DNA of 64,000 nt. It comes from Prorocentrum cordatum (Eukaryota > Sar > Dinophyceae > Prorocentrales > Prorocentraceae). A program made the position numbers and the translations under genes. Below the pieces are notes generated by a model. The model was given only the letters and a program-made list of their open reading frames with translations. It was not told where the DNA came from and made no database searches. Below, piece by piece: positions 32,860-43,867 of the stretch (within the stretch, counting starts at the first letter, position 1; each line of letters starts with the position of its first letter). The stretch lies in NCBI GenBank assembly GCA_963575745.1, contig CAUYUJ010015011.1, forward strand, positions 176,289 through 240,288, in the 5' to 3' direction.

Positions 32860-33455
32860 GGCGGCTGCGATCTGTGAAACTGTCGCCACTTTCGAGGCCT
32901 GCTGGGAGGCCCAGCGCAGTGGCGCCACGCGTGGATTCAAATTAGACTTCGTTATCCCTTGGGGGCTGCGATCTGTGAAACTGTCGCCGCTTTCGAGGCC
33001 TGCCGGGGGGTCCTTCATAATGGCGCCACGCGCGGGCCCAAATTAATGAGACCTCGCCATTCCTTGGGGGCTGCGATCTGAGAAGCTGTCGCCACTTTCG
33101 AGGCCTTTTGAATGGTTCAGCGCAGTGGCACCACGCGCGGATTCAAATTAGACCTCGCCATCCTTGGGGGGCTGCGATCTGCGAAACTATCGCCACTTTC
33201 GAGGCCCGCTGGGGGGCCCAGCGCACTGGCGCCGCGCGTGGATTCAAACTAGCCCTCGCCATACCTTGGGCGCTGCGATCTGTGAAACTGTCGCCGCGTT
33301 CGAGGCCCGCTGGGGGGGGGGCCCAGCGCTGGCGCCACGCGCGGACCCAAACTAGACCTCGCCATCCCTTGGGGGCTGCGATCTGCGAAATTGTCGCCAC
33401 GTTCGAGGCCCGCTGGGGGGCCCGGCACAGCGGCGCCAGCCTTCGCAGCTAAACG
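32860..33455 (+). repeat. ~103-bp tandem array, block 1 (six copies)
   Basis: Units begin GGGGGCTGCGATCTGTGAAA near 32862, 32962, 33068, 33172, 33273 and 33376, followed by CTGTCGCCACTTTCGAGGCC and a GGCCCAGCGC..GGCGCCACGCG segment. The unit is related to the block at 34.48 kb and shares its TGTCGCCACTTT core with the 151-bp repeat. Confidence 0.9.
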
Positions 33456-34479
33456 TACATGCGGCTTCGCCACGCACGGGGGTTAGAGGGGGGGGGGGGT
33501 AGGAAGACGAGGATGGGGGGGGTGGGAAGAGGAGGGGGAGGGGGAAACGTGGGCGACGGAGGAGGGAAGGAGGGTGAATAATGATGGTGCGCGCATCTAC
33601 TGATATGCGTAGTTGGGGCATCTATTGCAGCGGGTGTTCGTTTTGGCCGGTCCTTGTCGCCTGAAAGGCGTGCGGATTTTCATGCCGCGCGTGCACCGTG
33701 CGCGGCGCGTTCCGTTCGCTGTCCTGCACGATTCGGCGATGTGCCGATGCTCGTGCAGGGGCGCCCGCGCGCTTCAACGCGCGTGGGGGGCGCATGTGTT
33801 TTCCGCGTGTTCCTTGATGGTCGCTGGCCGGCGGCTGATTTGCGCGGCAGCCCCTGGCCAAGGGGGGGGCGTCCGCAGTCGCCTTGCGGGGCAACCATTG
33901 TTCAAGCACGATGGAGTCGTGCACCGCGCTGTCCTCACTGAAGTGTCTGCAGACCTAGACGAGTTTGCCATGGGGTGTGCGCTGCCGCATTATATGTCCA
34001 GACATCCATTCATCAGATGTTTCTGCTATTGGCAAGATCGGGGCAGTCTCGCAAAGCAGAATCGGAAGCGAACCCATTAGTGGTTGACGACCCCAGCAGA
34101 TGGAAGCGTGAAGCTGTTTGAAACTCAAGACGGGGATGCCCCCGCCTTTCTCGAGCGATGTAGCGGCAAGCGCCCCAGGGGCGGTCTCGTTGTTTAGCAG
34201 TCTGCCGAGCTCCAGCGGTCGTTCCCAGGGGTCTGCAACGGGGGCCACCTGGAGCCAAGCCCTGGGGGGGCATCTGGTTTTCCAGACGCTGCGCGCGGCG
34301 TGCTGTGCGCCGACTACCCGCCCCATCGGCGGGGGCTTTTCGTGTATAAAGGCCTGCGAATGCAAGCGTGCTCTGGTTTTTTTTCCCAACCCTCCCTGTG
34401 CTGGGTACTCGTTTTGACTAGAGCACTGTGGTATCCACCTCCCGCCTTCTCCTCCTTCTCTCTTGTGTTCGTGGTGCCC
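33456..34479. other. Spacer between the two 103-bp arrays
   Basis: Starts with a G/A-rich run (33480-33560). A 155-codon + frame (33613-34080) and a 144-codon - frame overlap here. Neither shows a motif, so no gene is called. The GGTATCGTTTT-like end passes directly into block 2. Confidence 0.4.
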
Positions 34480-34987
34480 TGCGGGGCTGCGACTTGCGCA
34501 ACTGTCGCCGCTTTCGTGGGTTCCTGGGAGGCCCAGCGGAGGTGCTTTCTACGCAGACCAGTTTGAGGCCTCCCTGTCCCCTGCGGGGCTGCGATCTGCG
34601 CAACTGTCGCCACTTTCGTGGGTTCTTGGGAGGCCCAGCGGAGGTGCGTCCTACGCAGACCACCTTGAGGTCCCCCTGTCCCCTGCGGGGCTGCGATCTG
34701 CGCAGCTGTCGCCACTTTTCGTGGGTTCCTGGGAGGCCCAGCGGAGGTGCGTCCTGCGCAGACCAGTTTGAGGTCTCCCTGTCCCCCGCGGGGCTGCGAT
34801 CTGCGCAATTGTCGTCACTTTTCGTGGGTTCCTGGGAGGCCCAGCGGAGGTGTGTCCTAGGAAGACCGCTTTGAAGCCTCAGTGTCCCTTGCGGGGCTGC
34901 GATCTGCGCAACTGTCGCCACTTTCGTGGGTTCCTGGGGGGCCCAGCGGAGGTGCGCCCTACGCAGACCGCTTTGAGGCTTCCCTGC
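34480..34987 (+). repeat. ~103-bp tandem array, block 2 (five copies)
   Basis: Units begin GCGGGGCTGCGATCTGCGCA near 34481, 34583, 34687, 34790 and 34893, then CTGTCGCCACTTTCGTGGG and TTCCTGGGAGGCCCAGCGGA, ending in an ACGCAGACC..TTTGAGG segment. A final partial unit (GCTCAGCGGAGG..CTACGCAGATCA) reappears at 36270-36305, beyond the 9-bp minisatellite, so the minisatellite sits inside this array. Confidence 0.9.
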
Positions 34988-36262
34988 CCCTTGGCGCACC
35001 TGGCGCGCACTCGGCGCGCACCTGGCGCGCACCTGGCGCGCTGGGCGCACCTGGCGCACCTGACGCCGTTGGGCGCACCTGGCGCACCTGACGCGCTGAG
35101 CGCACCTGGCGCGCGCCCGGCGAACCTGGCGCACCTGGCGCACCTGGCGCACCTGGCGCGCCCCTCGCGCGCACTTCGCGCGCTGGGCGCAGCTGGCGCA
35201 CCTGACGCGCTGGGTGCACCTGGCGCGCACCTGGCGCGCACCTGGCGCGCTGGGGGCACCTGCCGCACCTGCCGCACCTGGCGCGTACCTGGCGCACACC
35301 TGGCGCACACCTGGCACACCTGGTACATCTGGCGCACCTGGCGCACCTGCCACACCTAGCGCAGATCTGGCGCACCTGGCGCGCCTGTCGCACCTGGCGC
35401 ACCTGGCGCACCTGGCGCACCTGGCGCACCTGGCGCACATGGCGCACCTGTCTCACTTGGCGCGCCTGGCGCAACTGGCGCACCTGGCACACCTGGCGCA
35501 ACTGGCGCACCTGGCGCACCTGGCGCGCACCTGGCGCACACGTGGCGCACACCTGGCGCGCACCTGGCGCGCACCTGACGCGCTGGGCGCACCTGGCGCA
35601 TCTGGCTCGCTGGGAGCACCTGGCGCGCGTGCGCCTGGCGCACCTGACGCACCTGTCATACCTGGCGCACCTGGCGCACATGGCGCGCCTGGCGCGCATG
35701 GCGCACCTGGCGCAACTGGCGCACCTGGCGCACCTGGTGCGCCTGGCGTGCACCTGGCGCACACCTGGCGCACCTTGCGCGTCTGGCGCACCTGGCGCAC
35801 CTGGAACACCTGGCGCAACTGGCGCACCTGGCGCACCTGGCGCGCTAGGCGCACCTGGCGCACACTTGGCGCACACCTGGCGCACCTGGCTCACTTGGCG
35901 CGCCTGGCGCTCCTGCGCACCTGGCGCGCCTGGCGCGCCTGGCGCACCTGGCGCACTTGGCGCGCCTGGCGCGCACCTGGCGCACCTGGCGCACCTGGCG
36001 CGCCTGGCGCGCAGCTCGCACCTGGCGTACCTGGCGCAGCTGGCGCACCTGGCACACCTGGCGAGCTGGGCGCACCTGGCGCACCTGGCACACCGGGCGC
36101 GCACCTGGCGCACACCTGGCGCACACTTGGCGCACCTGGCGCGCCTGGCGCATCTGGCGCGCCTGGCGCGCCTGGCGCGCCTGGCGCACGTGGCGCACCT
36201 GGCGCACCTGGCGCGCCTGGCGCACCTGGCGCGCCTGGCGCGCATGGCTTACCTGGCGCGCA
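34988..36262 (+). repeat. 9-bp minisatellite CTGGCGCAC, ~1.27 kb
   Basis: About 140 near-identical copies of CTGGCGCAC/CTGGCGCGC. Because the unit is a multiple of three and contains no stop in any frame, all six frames are open. One + frame reads as a Gly-Ala-Pro repeat of more than 300 residues. The array is inserted into the 103-bp repeat, whose last fragment resumes at 36270. Confidence 0.92.
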
Positions 36263-37595
36263 TGGGCTTCTGCGAGGCTCAGCGGAGGCACGTCCTACGC
36301 AGATCACCGCCTACATCATGGCGCCGTGGTCCTGAATGAAATTGCCACCTGTGTAGACAGGGCTGGGTGCGTCGCATGATAATTTCTGAGATTGTTCGCG
36401 GTTGACAGTGTGAGCGAAGGCGTGCCGCACTTAACCAGTGACCATGTCATATCTGACAGACCGCTGGATTCTTCGGGAGGTGGAGGGGCAAGGGCCACGA
36501 CGAGATAGATGCCGCCATGACCGACAATCTGAAAGCGTGGCATGTACGATTCGGCCCACATGGGCCAAAGAAAGCTTGCGGGGCGCATGACGATGACGAA
36601 GATGATGGTGGTGAGGGGGCGGAGGAGGAGAAGGAGGAGGAAGGGGGGGAGGATGAGGAGGGGGAGACGGAGGAGGAGGAGGGAGCGGAGGAGGAGGAGG
36701 AACAGGGCCCCTCTCCACACTTTCTGTTTGGTTCATGCGGCCGCGTCACAGGCATTCAGCCTGGATTGCGGTTGCGAGTTATCACTGTCAACATGTGCGG
36801 CACGAAGGACCGCCCCTGGTTGAAAAACCAAGGCTGCCAAAAGCAAGGTCCTTCTCAAGTGGGTGGTCGACCTGTTGGGAGCTTAAGGTGGGTCTGCGGT
36901 CCTCGATGCGAATGGGGCTTGCGGGGATAAGGGGTGCAAGATTCTGACATGTTGCGTGGCGATCTGTGAATTGTACGAGACCCTCGCTTGCGGGAAGAAG
37001 GTGCTGCAGGATGGCGCGTTCCCCCGATTGCCTTCCTGTGCAACAGATGCAGCGCAAACGCGGTTAGATATTGGTGGCGCGGCCACTGCCAAATGTCATG
37101 CCTTTTTCTGTGCATCTGACAGATCAAATGAGTGTTCGGGAACTGCACGTGTACGCACAACTATCTTGACGAGAGTGAGGATCCCGCGCCCCGCGTCAGG
37201 GGTACACGCATCAACCGCGCTGTTTATGATAAGAGGCATTTGCCAGAATGGTGCGCTGAGTTCATCGCTCGTGAGTACCGTTAGCTTTGCGCGTGTGTCT
37301 CCTGGTACGACAGGTCTGGGGGTGCCCAGCTAGGCTGGCGAATGAGAGAGGGCGGGAGGCATGAAGGAGGGGAAAAGCGTGAACGAGGGGGGGGGGCCCG
37401 AGGGGGAGACAGCTGGCGCACCCAATCAAAGACATCGTGGGCGGTGGACCCGCTCTTTCTGTTGCTGTTAAAGGTTTGCGCGGGTGCGTGGTCTGGCCGA
37501 GGGGGGCGCGGCCCCGAACTCTTATTTATATATATATATATATATATACCCGTTCCCCGAACGGATGCCCCCCGCCCCACCTATCCCCGTCGCCC
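36263..37595. other. No gene recognised
   Basis: Contains the resumed 103-bp repeat fragment (36270-36305), a GGAGGA run (36600-36710), and a TA run at 37528-37548. Frames near 36956-37333 lack motifs. Confidence 0.4.
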
Positions 37596-37651
37596 GATGA
37601 TAATGGTGATGATGGTGATGATGGTGATCATGATCATGATGATGATGATGC

Positions 37652-37687
<36 letters not shown>

Positions 37688-38216
37688 CCCCCCCGGCCTG
37701 TCCACGCAAGCTGTGGGAACCTCCATTGGCCCGCCAGCCCCCAGTTCAATTACCTCCTCCACCACTGCGCGCAAGCTGTGGGAACCCACCCGCTGCCCCA
37801 ACAGATGCGCCCCGCCCGATTCCACCCCCATCGCGCCCCCCACGTAAGCTGTCATATCCACCTGCCTGCGACAGTCCCGCCACCGTGCCATTCCAGCAAG
37901 CTCGGCGGCATTCGTTCGAAGGAACACCGGAGACCGTAAGAACGAGGGATGAACAACCTGATAACGACGATGTTGACGAGTATAATGATGATGATGACGA
38001 TGATGATGATGATAAGATGATTATGGCTATGATGATGATGATGGTGATGATCACGATGGTCATGATGATGCTGACCATGATGAACATGATGATGCTGGGG
38101 AGGACGAGGATGCTGACGATGTTGGTGAGGCTGGTGATGATGATAACGACGACGACGAAGATGATGCTGCTGATGACGATGATGATGATGATGATGATGA
38201 TGATCCCCTGCTCTCT
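37596..38216 (+). repeat. GAT/ATG trinucleotide microsatellites
   Basis: Two blocks (37596-37690 and 37965-38210) of (GAT)n with scattered GAC and GCT. They lie between the first three hairpin-motif copies and the Helitron-type helicase. Confidence 0.85.
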
Positions 38217-38365
38217 CCACGCAAGCTGTGGGAACCTCCAAGGCCGCGACGCACCCCGACATCTGGCGCCCGACCTCTTCCCGCCTGCAGTCCGCCCCCC
38301 CCCCCCCCGGCCTCTCCAACCACCGCTCCTTTCCCTCATCTCCCTGTTCTGCCAATCCCCTCCAG

Positions 38366-40275
38366 GAGCTTCAAAGACTGCCGCTCCCACAATGGCTCGC
38401 AGTATCCTACTTACGAGGAGGCCATGCTGGCGACGGGCATGTTTGCCCAGGACGACGAGGCCGCCCGGGTCCTCCAAGAACTCGTGGAATTACGGTACAC
38501 GGCCCACCAGCTACGTTTCGCTTTTGTTGTGCTCCTCGACCTCGATGCTAAGCCGACGACGTTGTACAACGCATTCGATAAGCACCTGATGAAAGACTTT
38601 CTCGACCGAGGGATGACGCCGTCTACTGCTGCGGCGGAGTTGAAGCGATGCTTACGCTTGGCTGCGGCTGCGCAGGACCGTGCCGACGCGTTGGCCTTCT
38701 TGGACGCGCCCGTACCCATAGCATCAACGAGCAGGCAGTCCACCGACAGCACTTCTCCTAGAACAGCCACGGCGACCACCCCAATTTTCCACGCACTCCA
38801 GGCTCGCGTGCGCAGCGACTCAGAGCAGCGCGCGGCCACCACGACAATCACTAGACACATCGCCGCCAATGCCTCCAAGTTCGTCTTCGTCCACGGCGCC
38901 GCCGGCACGGGCAAGTCCACGGTGGCCCAATACGTGCATTACTACACAGACTCTCTCGGCAAGTCCTGCGTCAACGTGGCCACGACAGGCCAGGCCGCCC
39001 TTCTCTTACCTCATGGCGCCACGGCCCACTCCACGTTCAAGATACCTCTGGGAGACGAGGATCCATTGACGTGCAATCTGGGCTTGCAAACTGCTGAGGC
39101 CGCGCGCCTAGCTCGCGCTTCAGTCATGCAGCGGGACGAGTGGCCTGGGGCGAAAAGGACAGCGTGGGATGCCGTTGTGCGTTTTCTGGACACCCTCCAG
39201 AAGGCAGCCCCAGACACTTACTCCCCCAAGGTCATTGTGTGCTACGGGGACTTCCGCCAGATCCCTCCTGTCCCCAAGCTCGCGCCCAGACGCGACATTG
39301 TTGCAATGAGCGTGCGTTCGTCATCAACGTGGAGCCATTTCGAATGCCACCGGCTCACTACCAAACACCGCCAACATGCTGATCTCACGTACGCTCGCTG
39401 GATCGAGACTGCCGGCAATGGAACCGCCGAGGCGAAGCACTCCGTGGATGGTACTCCCGGTTACTTGGAACTGCACCTCTGCCCAACCATATTGGAACCC
39501 CGCGAGGCCATTGATTTTTGCTTCCCACACCCGAGCGACGCAAATGTTTGCGCAAAGTCCAAGATCTTGGCCGTCACCAACGATACCGTCGACGCGTTCA
39601 ACGACATGGTCCTGGACATCCTCGCACACACCTACCGTCGCGACGAATACCATCGTTTCAGCGCCGACTGCATAGAGATCGACCGGGACGATCAGTTCAT
39701 CGAACCTCACGTGACGCCCGAATTTCTGAACGTCCAAACTGAACACGGTGTGCCTCCCCACCGCATTCGACTCATCGTGGGCGCACTTTTACGGAATTAA
39801 GAGGAACTTTAGCTCTCAGGATCGTCTGATGAACCATACCCAGGTGGTCCTCGTCGCCGTTCACGACAACCACGTGGATGTCGAAACGTTGGACGGCAGA
39901 CGCTTCCCTTTACCGCGGATCTGCTTCCGCTGGAGCTTGGCCAAAGGTGCGACAACCATCGTGCGCCGACAATTTCCATTGCGCCCGGCGTACGCCTCCA
40001 CCCTCAACGGCGCCCAGGGCAGCACCCTGGCCAGATGCGTCATCGACCTGCGACGCAGCCCTTTTACGCACGGGCACATGTACGTGGCGCTCAGCCGGGC
40101 CCAACGCCGTTCCGACCTTAGGATTCTTGCAGCGTTGGAGCGACGCACGGCTGCTGGACACGCCCTCACGAAAAACGTTGTCTGGACCGAGCTGTTGTTA
40201 GACAGTGCGGCCGCTCCTCGCGCTGCGGTCCGCAAGCGACCCGCCGCGGCCGAGCCGTACTGCCGCCGCCCTTGA
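38366..40275 (+). pseudogene. Helitron-type PIF1 DNA helicase with a frameshift
   Basis: An ATP-dependent DNA helicase of the PIF1 class. Exon start at a CAG near 38365 gives SFKDCRSHNGSQYPTYEEAM and then LATGMFAQDD, the region just before the helicase in Helitron proteins. Motif I (GAAGTGKST) is at 38895-38921, a DEW motif II near 39136, GDFRQIPPV (motif III) at 39246, LTTKHRQHAD near 39355, YASTLNGAQGSTL (motif V) near 39990 and YVALSRAQ (motif VI) at 40081. The frame breaks at about 39781: VPPHRIRLIVG continues in the next frame as HFYGIKRNFSSQDRL, consistent with one inserted base. It stops at 40273. No Rep/HUH domain was found upstream, so an autonomous Helitron is not present. Hairpin motifs lie on both sides. 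A sequencing error rather than a real mutation could explain the shift. Confidence 0.8.
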
Positions 40276-40693
40276 CGGCCCCCAAGCAAAAACACATCGC
40301 TCTCTGCATTCAGCTGCCTTCGTCCCCCGCGTCGCCCCTCTCCCTTCCACCCCGAGCCTGGCCTTGCCTTTGCGCGCCGATTGTGTACAGCCTTACCCGC
40401 AGGGCCCTCCCAGAGACCCCCGCTCCTGATGTCGTGCCGGGCGTCGGCGCAGGCTCTCGGGCCCCGCTCGGACCTCGCTTCGGATTGCCCGCGGAAGTTG
40501 CGCACTGCTGCCCACGCAAGCTGTGGGAACCTCTGGGCCCCGATCTGTTCACGCTTCGGCCCTCCAGCACGCGCGCGCGTGTCATCGTGCACGTGCTTCG
40601 GCCCGCCGCCGTCGGAGGCTCAAATCATCGGGCACGGCAGGCGCGCTTCGGCAGCCCTGTACATCGACCCCTCCTGCCAGACCGCCGCCTGCG

Positions 40694-41524
40694 ATGCCCC
40701 CCAAGGCGAGCATCAAGAACGCGCTCCTGGACACCGCCGCGGCGCCGAGCAGCGCGCCAGTGCAAGGTCAGCGGAAGCAAGCATCGCTGTGCACCATCGC
40801 GGTGAACGTGGAGATGATCGACACCCCAGGGAAGAAGAACGCCGGCTCGCGCGTGACCTTCGCGGACGGCGCCAGCCTAAAGGCCACGCAGCCGGCCAAC
40901 CGCCACGGCCTCAGTACTTTGTCGGCACGCGCGATGGAGCGGGTTGGCCTCCCCAGCACCCCGAGTGGCGCGTGCAAGACCAATGCGAGCTTCATGCCCC
41001 CGACTGCCGCCGCCAACCCGACGCAGGGTCGCAGTTGGGCGTGGGTGGCCGCCGCCCACAGGCAGTCCGACGCGGCCGCGACCAAGGCTTGCAACTACAT
41101 CGGCCAGATCACGGAGCACGTCCTGACCAGCGCGTTCCTGGCCGCGGACATGACCGTTCCCGCCACACCGAACCAGACCGCATGGAGTGCACAGGCGAAG
41201 GTACTTTCTAACCGAGTTTCCCTCGCGCGCACAGGCACCAAGCACACCTCCGAGCCGTGCACCATCACTGAGTTGCTGAACGTCGCGATCACCATCGCGC
41301 CGAACGTGCCCGCCAAAGTCCACAACGCCTTGAAGACGTGGGCATCTCAGCACGGCAGCGTCGTGGCCTTCACCCAGCCCGTCACGCCATCGGCTTCCTC
41401 TTCTTCCACGCCGCAGGCCTCCGTCGGCTTCGCCCCGTCGAAGAAGCCCGCCACGAAGCACCCGGTGACGAAGACCATCGCGAAGACGAAGGCCGCAGTG
41501 CGGCGCCGCCCCAGCTGCAAGTGA
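40694..41524 (+). CDS. Hypothetical protein, 276 residues
   Basis: The ATG at 40694 starts MPPKASIKNALLDTAAAPSS and the frame runs to TGA at 41522. Composition is Ala/Thr/Ser/Lys-rich. The last 70 residues are basic and low-complexity (SASSSSTPQAS, KKPATKHPVTKTIAKTKAAV, RRRPSCK), like a nucleic-acid-binding tail. The middle part (SWAWVAAAHRQSDAAATKA, CNYIGQITEHVLTSAFLAAD) looks helical and more complex. No known domain recognised. It lies 420 bp after the helicase on the same strand, with a hairpin motif between them, and could be cargo of the same element. In-frame codons extend upstream of the ATG, so an earlier start is possible. Confidence 0.5.
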   Translation: MPPKASIKNALLDTAAAPSSAPVQGQRKQASLCTIAVNVEMIDTPGKKNAGSRVTFADGASLKATQPANRHGLSTLSARAMERVGLPSTPSGACKTNASFMPPTAAANPTQGRSWAWVAAAHRQSDAAATKACNYIGQITEHVLTSAFLAADMTVPATPNQTAWSAQAKVLSNRVSLARTGTKHTSEPCTITELLNVAITIAPNVPAKVHNALKTWASQHGSVVAFTQPVTPSASSSSTPQASVGFAPSKKPATKHPVTKTIAKTKAAVRRRPSCK

Positions 41525-43343
41525 GCGGCCCGGCCATTATCTCTCCGACGCGCATCGGATTTGGTCGAACCTCGACGGTGCGAGGCCTGCAACCTGGGGC
41601 TCGACTACAGCCCCTTTGATTGATACGTGGCGACATGCGGAAAGGCATGCCAGGCGCTCTCTCTCTCTCTCTCTGTTTCTCTCTCTCTCTCTCTCTCTCT
41701 CGCTCTATCTCTCTGAGTTTGTTTCTCTCTCTCAGTTCCCTCGTGTTGCCAGTGCCACTCACATCGTGCCCTTTTGCAGTCCCGAGCGCAAGCTGTGGGA
41801 ACCCTTGGGCCTCTATGTGCAAACTCCTTCACCGTTGGACCACCAGGGCCCCCCAGCCTTGATGTCATCTTGATGCCACGCAAGCTGTGGGAACCCCCGC
41901 GGGCCTCTTCTGCCCGCGACCCCCCGCCCGCCGAACGCCCGTGCGGACGACCCATAGGCCGCGAGACAAACCCCGGGAATGCACCATAGTTTTTTTCCAC
42001 GGCGGCCGTCAATACCAAGTAACACGTCACCAACCCACCAACCACCCACAGCTCCCCTCCTGGGATTTCGCGCGCCGTGCCCACGCAAGCTGTGGGAACC
42101 CCCAGGCCTCGATCTCATGAATCGCCAAGCTTGGGCCCGTCCGACGCTCCCAGAATCCATTGACACCTTTAGAAGTCTACGCAAGCTCTGGGAACCCCGA
42201 GCCCCCTGGACGCAGCTTCCGTTTTTTCCTGGCCCTCGTGGTCGCGCTGACGACACCTCGCGCAGCCCGCGCCCTCTTGCCACCCCGACCCCGCCGCCCT
42301 CATTGCGTTTCCGTAAGCTGTGGGAACCCCTGGGCCCTCACACACGAGCATCCTACAGCTCCCAGCACCCGGGGCCCCTTGTGATTCAATTCGTTTCCAA
42401 GGCCCACGCAAGCTGTGGGAACCCTTATCGGCCCCGGTCTGTTGAAGCCTCCTCTTCGAACCACCCGTTGCAAGGACCCATGAGTTATGGGCGCCATTTC
42501 GCGTGTCATGCCCAGCTTGCCCCCGCGCGCATTCCAACTCACGATTGCACACGCCCCCAACCCACCAACCGCATCCTGCCCACCCTCCGCCCGTTCTCCC
42601 CCGCTGCCTGCACAGGACCCACAGGAACCAACAAAAAAGGCAAGAGACTAGACAGCGTGAGGTAGGATGAGGAGGAGGAGCAGCAGCAGAAGCAGGGGCA
42701 GGAGAAGCAGGCCGTCTTGCGCCGTCTTCGCGGCTTCTTGGGGCTCTCTTGGCCCGTCTTGGGCTCTTCTTGGGCCCGAAGAGCCATGCAAAGAGCTGCG
42801 CGAGCTGCGCCGAAGCCCAGGGGGGGCGCGACAAGCCCCGAGAGATTCGGGACGACGGGCTCCGCACCCCTTAAAAACTCCACAAGGACACGCCCACTCC
42901 GTGCCTCGCGGCACGGCGGCAGATCTCTACACAACGTTTTCAGAGCCAGGGTTGCTCCAAATACTTTGCAGGATGAGCAGGAGCACGAGCAGGGGCAAAA
43001 GCAAGGGCAGGGGAAGCAGGATAAGCAAAAGAGGCAGCTAACGAACAGGAGGAAAGAATGAGGGAAACGGAAGAGGGGGATGAGGACGAAACTGACGAAA
43101 AGGAGGAGGAGGAAGAGAAGGAGGAGGAGGAGGCGGAGGAGGAGGATGAGGAAGATGACGACGACGACGCAGACGACGACGACAATGACGACGACGACGA
43201 CGAACCTGAGCAAGTAAATGAGAAGCAAATTACAGCCATATTGTAGTATTTAATGGCCTTCGGCCCATGCCGCCAACGCGCCTGGGTTGTGAGTCGGAGG
43301 CCTCTGGAGTGTTCGTTGGGATCTCGTCGTAGATTTCTCGGAT
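41525..43343. other. Hairpin-motif cluster, CT microsatellite, no gene
   Basis: Positions 41658-41735 are a (CT)n run. Six of the hairpin-motif copies lie at 41788-42423. Positions 42715-42795 are a TCTTGGGGCC block. Positions 43060-43210 are GGA/GAC low complexity. Frames over the motif cluster repeat a 'CGNP'-type peptide in one phase simply because of the motif. Confidence 0.5.
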
Positions 43344-43378
43344 GCCTCACGTGGTACCGACCAAGTACCACGTGAGGC
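43344..43378. other. Perfect 14-bp hairpin
   Basis: GCCTCACGTGGTAC and its exact reverse complement flank a 7-base centre (CGACCAA). Part of the loop (GTACCGACCA) recurs at 43400. It sits just left of a TCTTGGGGCC block, 490 bp before the gene at 43.87 kb. Confidence 0.85.
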
Positions 43379-43394
43379 GTGTCACCTGTAACCA

Positions 43395-43765
43395 TCGAAT
43401 TGTACCGACCACACTTCTGAAGCCTCTTGGGAGCCGTTTCCGAACCTCTCGGAGCCTGTTTTGAACCTCTTGGAGCGTCTTTTGGGCGTCTGGGGGCTTG
43501 CTGGAGGCTTCTTGGGGGCCTCTCAGAGCCTCCTGGGCGCCTCTCAGGGCAGTCTGGAGGCCCCCTGGAGCTCCTGGAGGCAGAAAACCCGATTTCAAGA
43601 TTCTGTTTGTAGGCCGCTGGGGCTCCCTTGAATCCCTCTGGAGCCGTTTTGGGCGACTCTTGGACCGTCTTGGAGCCCTCTTTGTCCTTCTTGGGGCCAT
43701 GATGGGGGCCTCTCGGGCCGTCTTGGAGCCGTCTGCGAGGCCTCTTGGCCCGTCTTGGAGCATCA
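43395..43765 (+). repeat. TCTTGGGGCC-family block
   Basis: Units such as CTCTTGGGAGCC, TCTTGGAGC and TCTTGGGGGCC repeat about every 10-13 bp. Part of a family with many blocks in this window and no coding signal. Confidence 0.75.
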
Positions 43766-43867
43766 GAAACGGAAAACGCGAACAATTCAAGATCTTTCAA
43801 GCCTCCGTATTTCGACACATCGGCTCAAGCCGACAGTGGGAACAGTAACCTCTGACACGCAGCTTCG

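Larger units (their letters stand above)
37702..42423 (+). repeat. Dispersed hairpin motif GCAAGCTGTGGGAACC, ten copies plus one decayed
   Basis: Copies (start of the GCAAG part unless noted) at 37706, 37771, 38221, 40515, 41788, 41880, 42085, 42181 (one change), 42313 (GTAAG) and 42408, plus a decayed one at 37841. All are on the + strand. Most are preceded by CCCAC or CCAC, so CCCAC...GTGGG forms a stem around GCAAGCT. Many are followed by CCYYTGGGCC. Flanks between copies are unrelated. Within 41.79-42.42 kb, spacings are 92, 205, 96, 132 and 95 bp. The copies surround the helicase gene and follow the 40.7-kb gene. Confidence 0.85.

Noticed and set aside
33613-34080. 155-codon frame between the 103-bp arrays
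   Set aside because: It has some complexity, but no motif, and an equally long antisense frame overlaps it. Not enough to call a gene.
35214-36335. A 373-codon collagen-like Gly-Ala-Pro frame
   Set aside because: It is the translation of the 9-bp CTGGCGCAC minisatellite. All six frames are open for the same reason, and there is no signal peptide, non-repeat domain or start context.
37522-38355. His-rich (metal-binding) or Met/Asp-rich proteins
   Set aside because: Translations of (GAT)n on either strand.
37702-42423. CRISPR array
   Set aside because: Repeats are short, spacing is irregular (65-2300 bp), no cas genes are present and the setting is eukaryotic. Kept as a dispersed hairpin motif instead.
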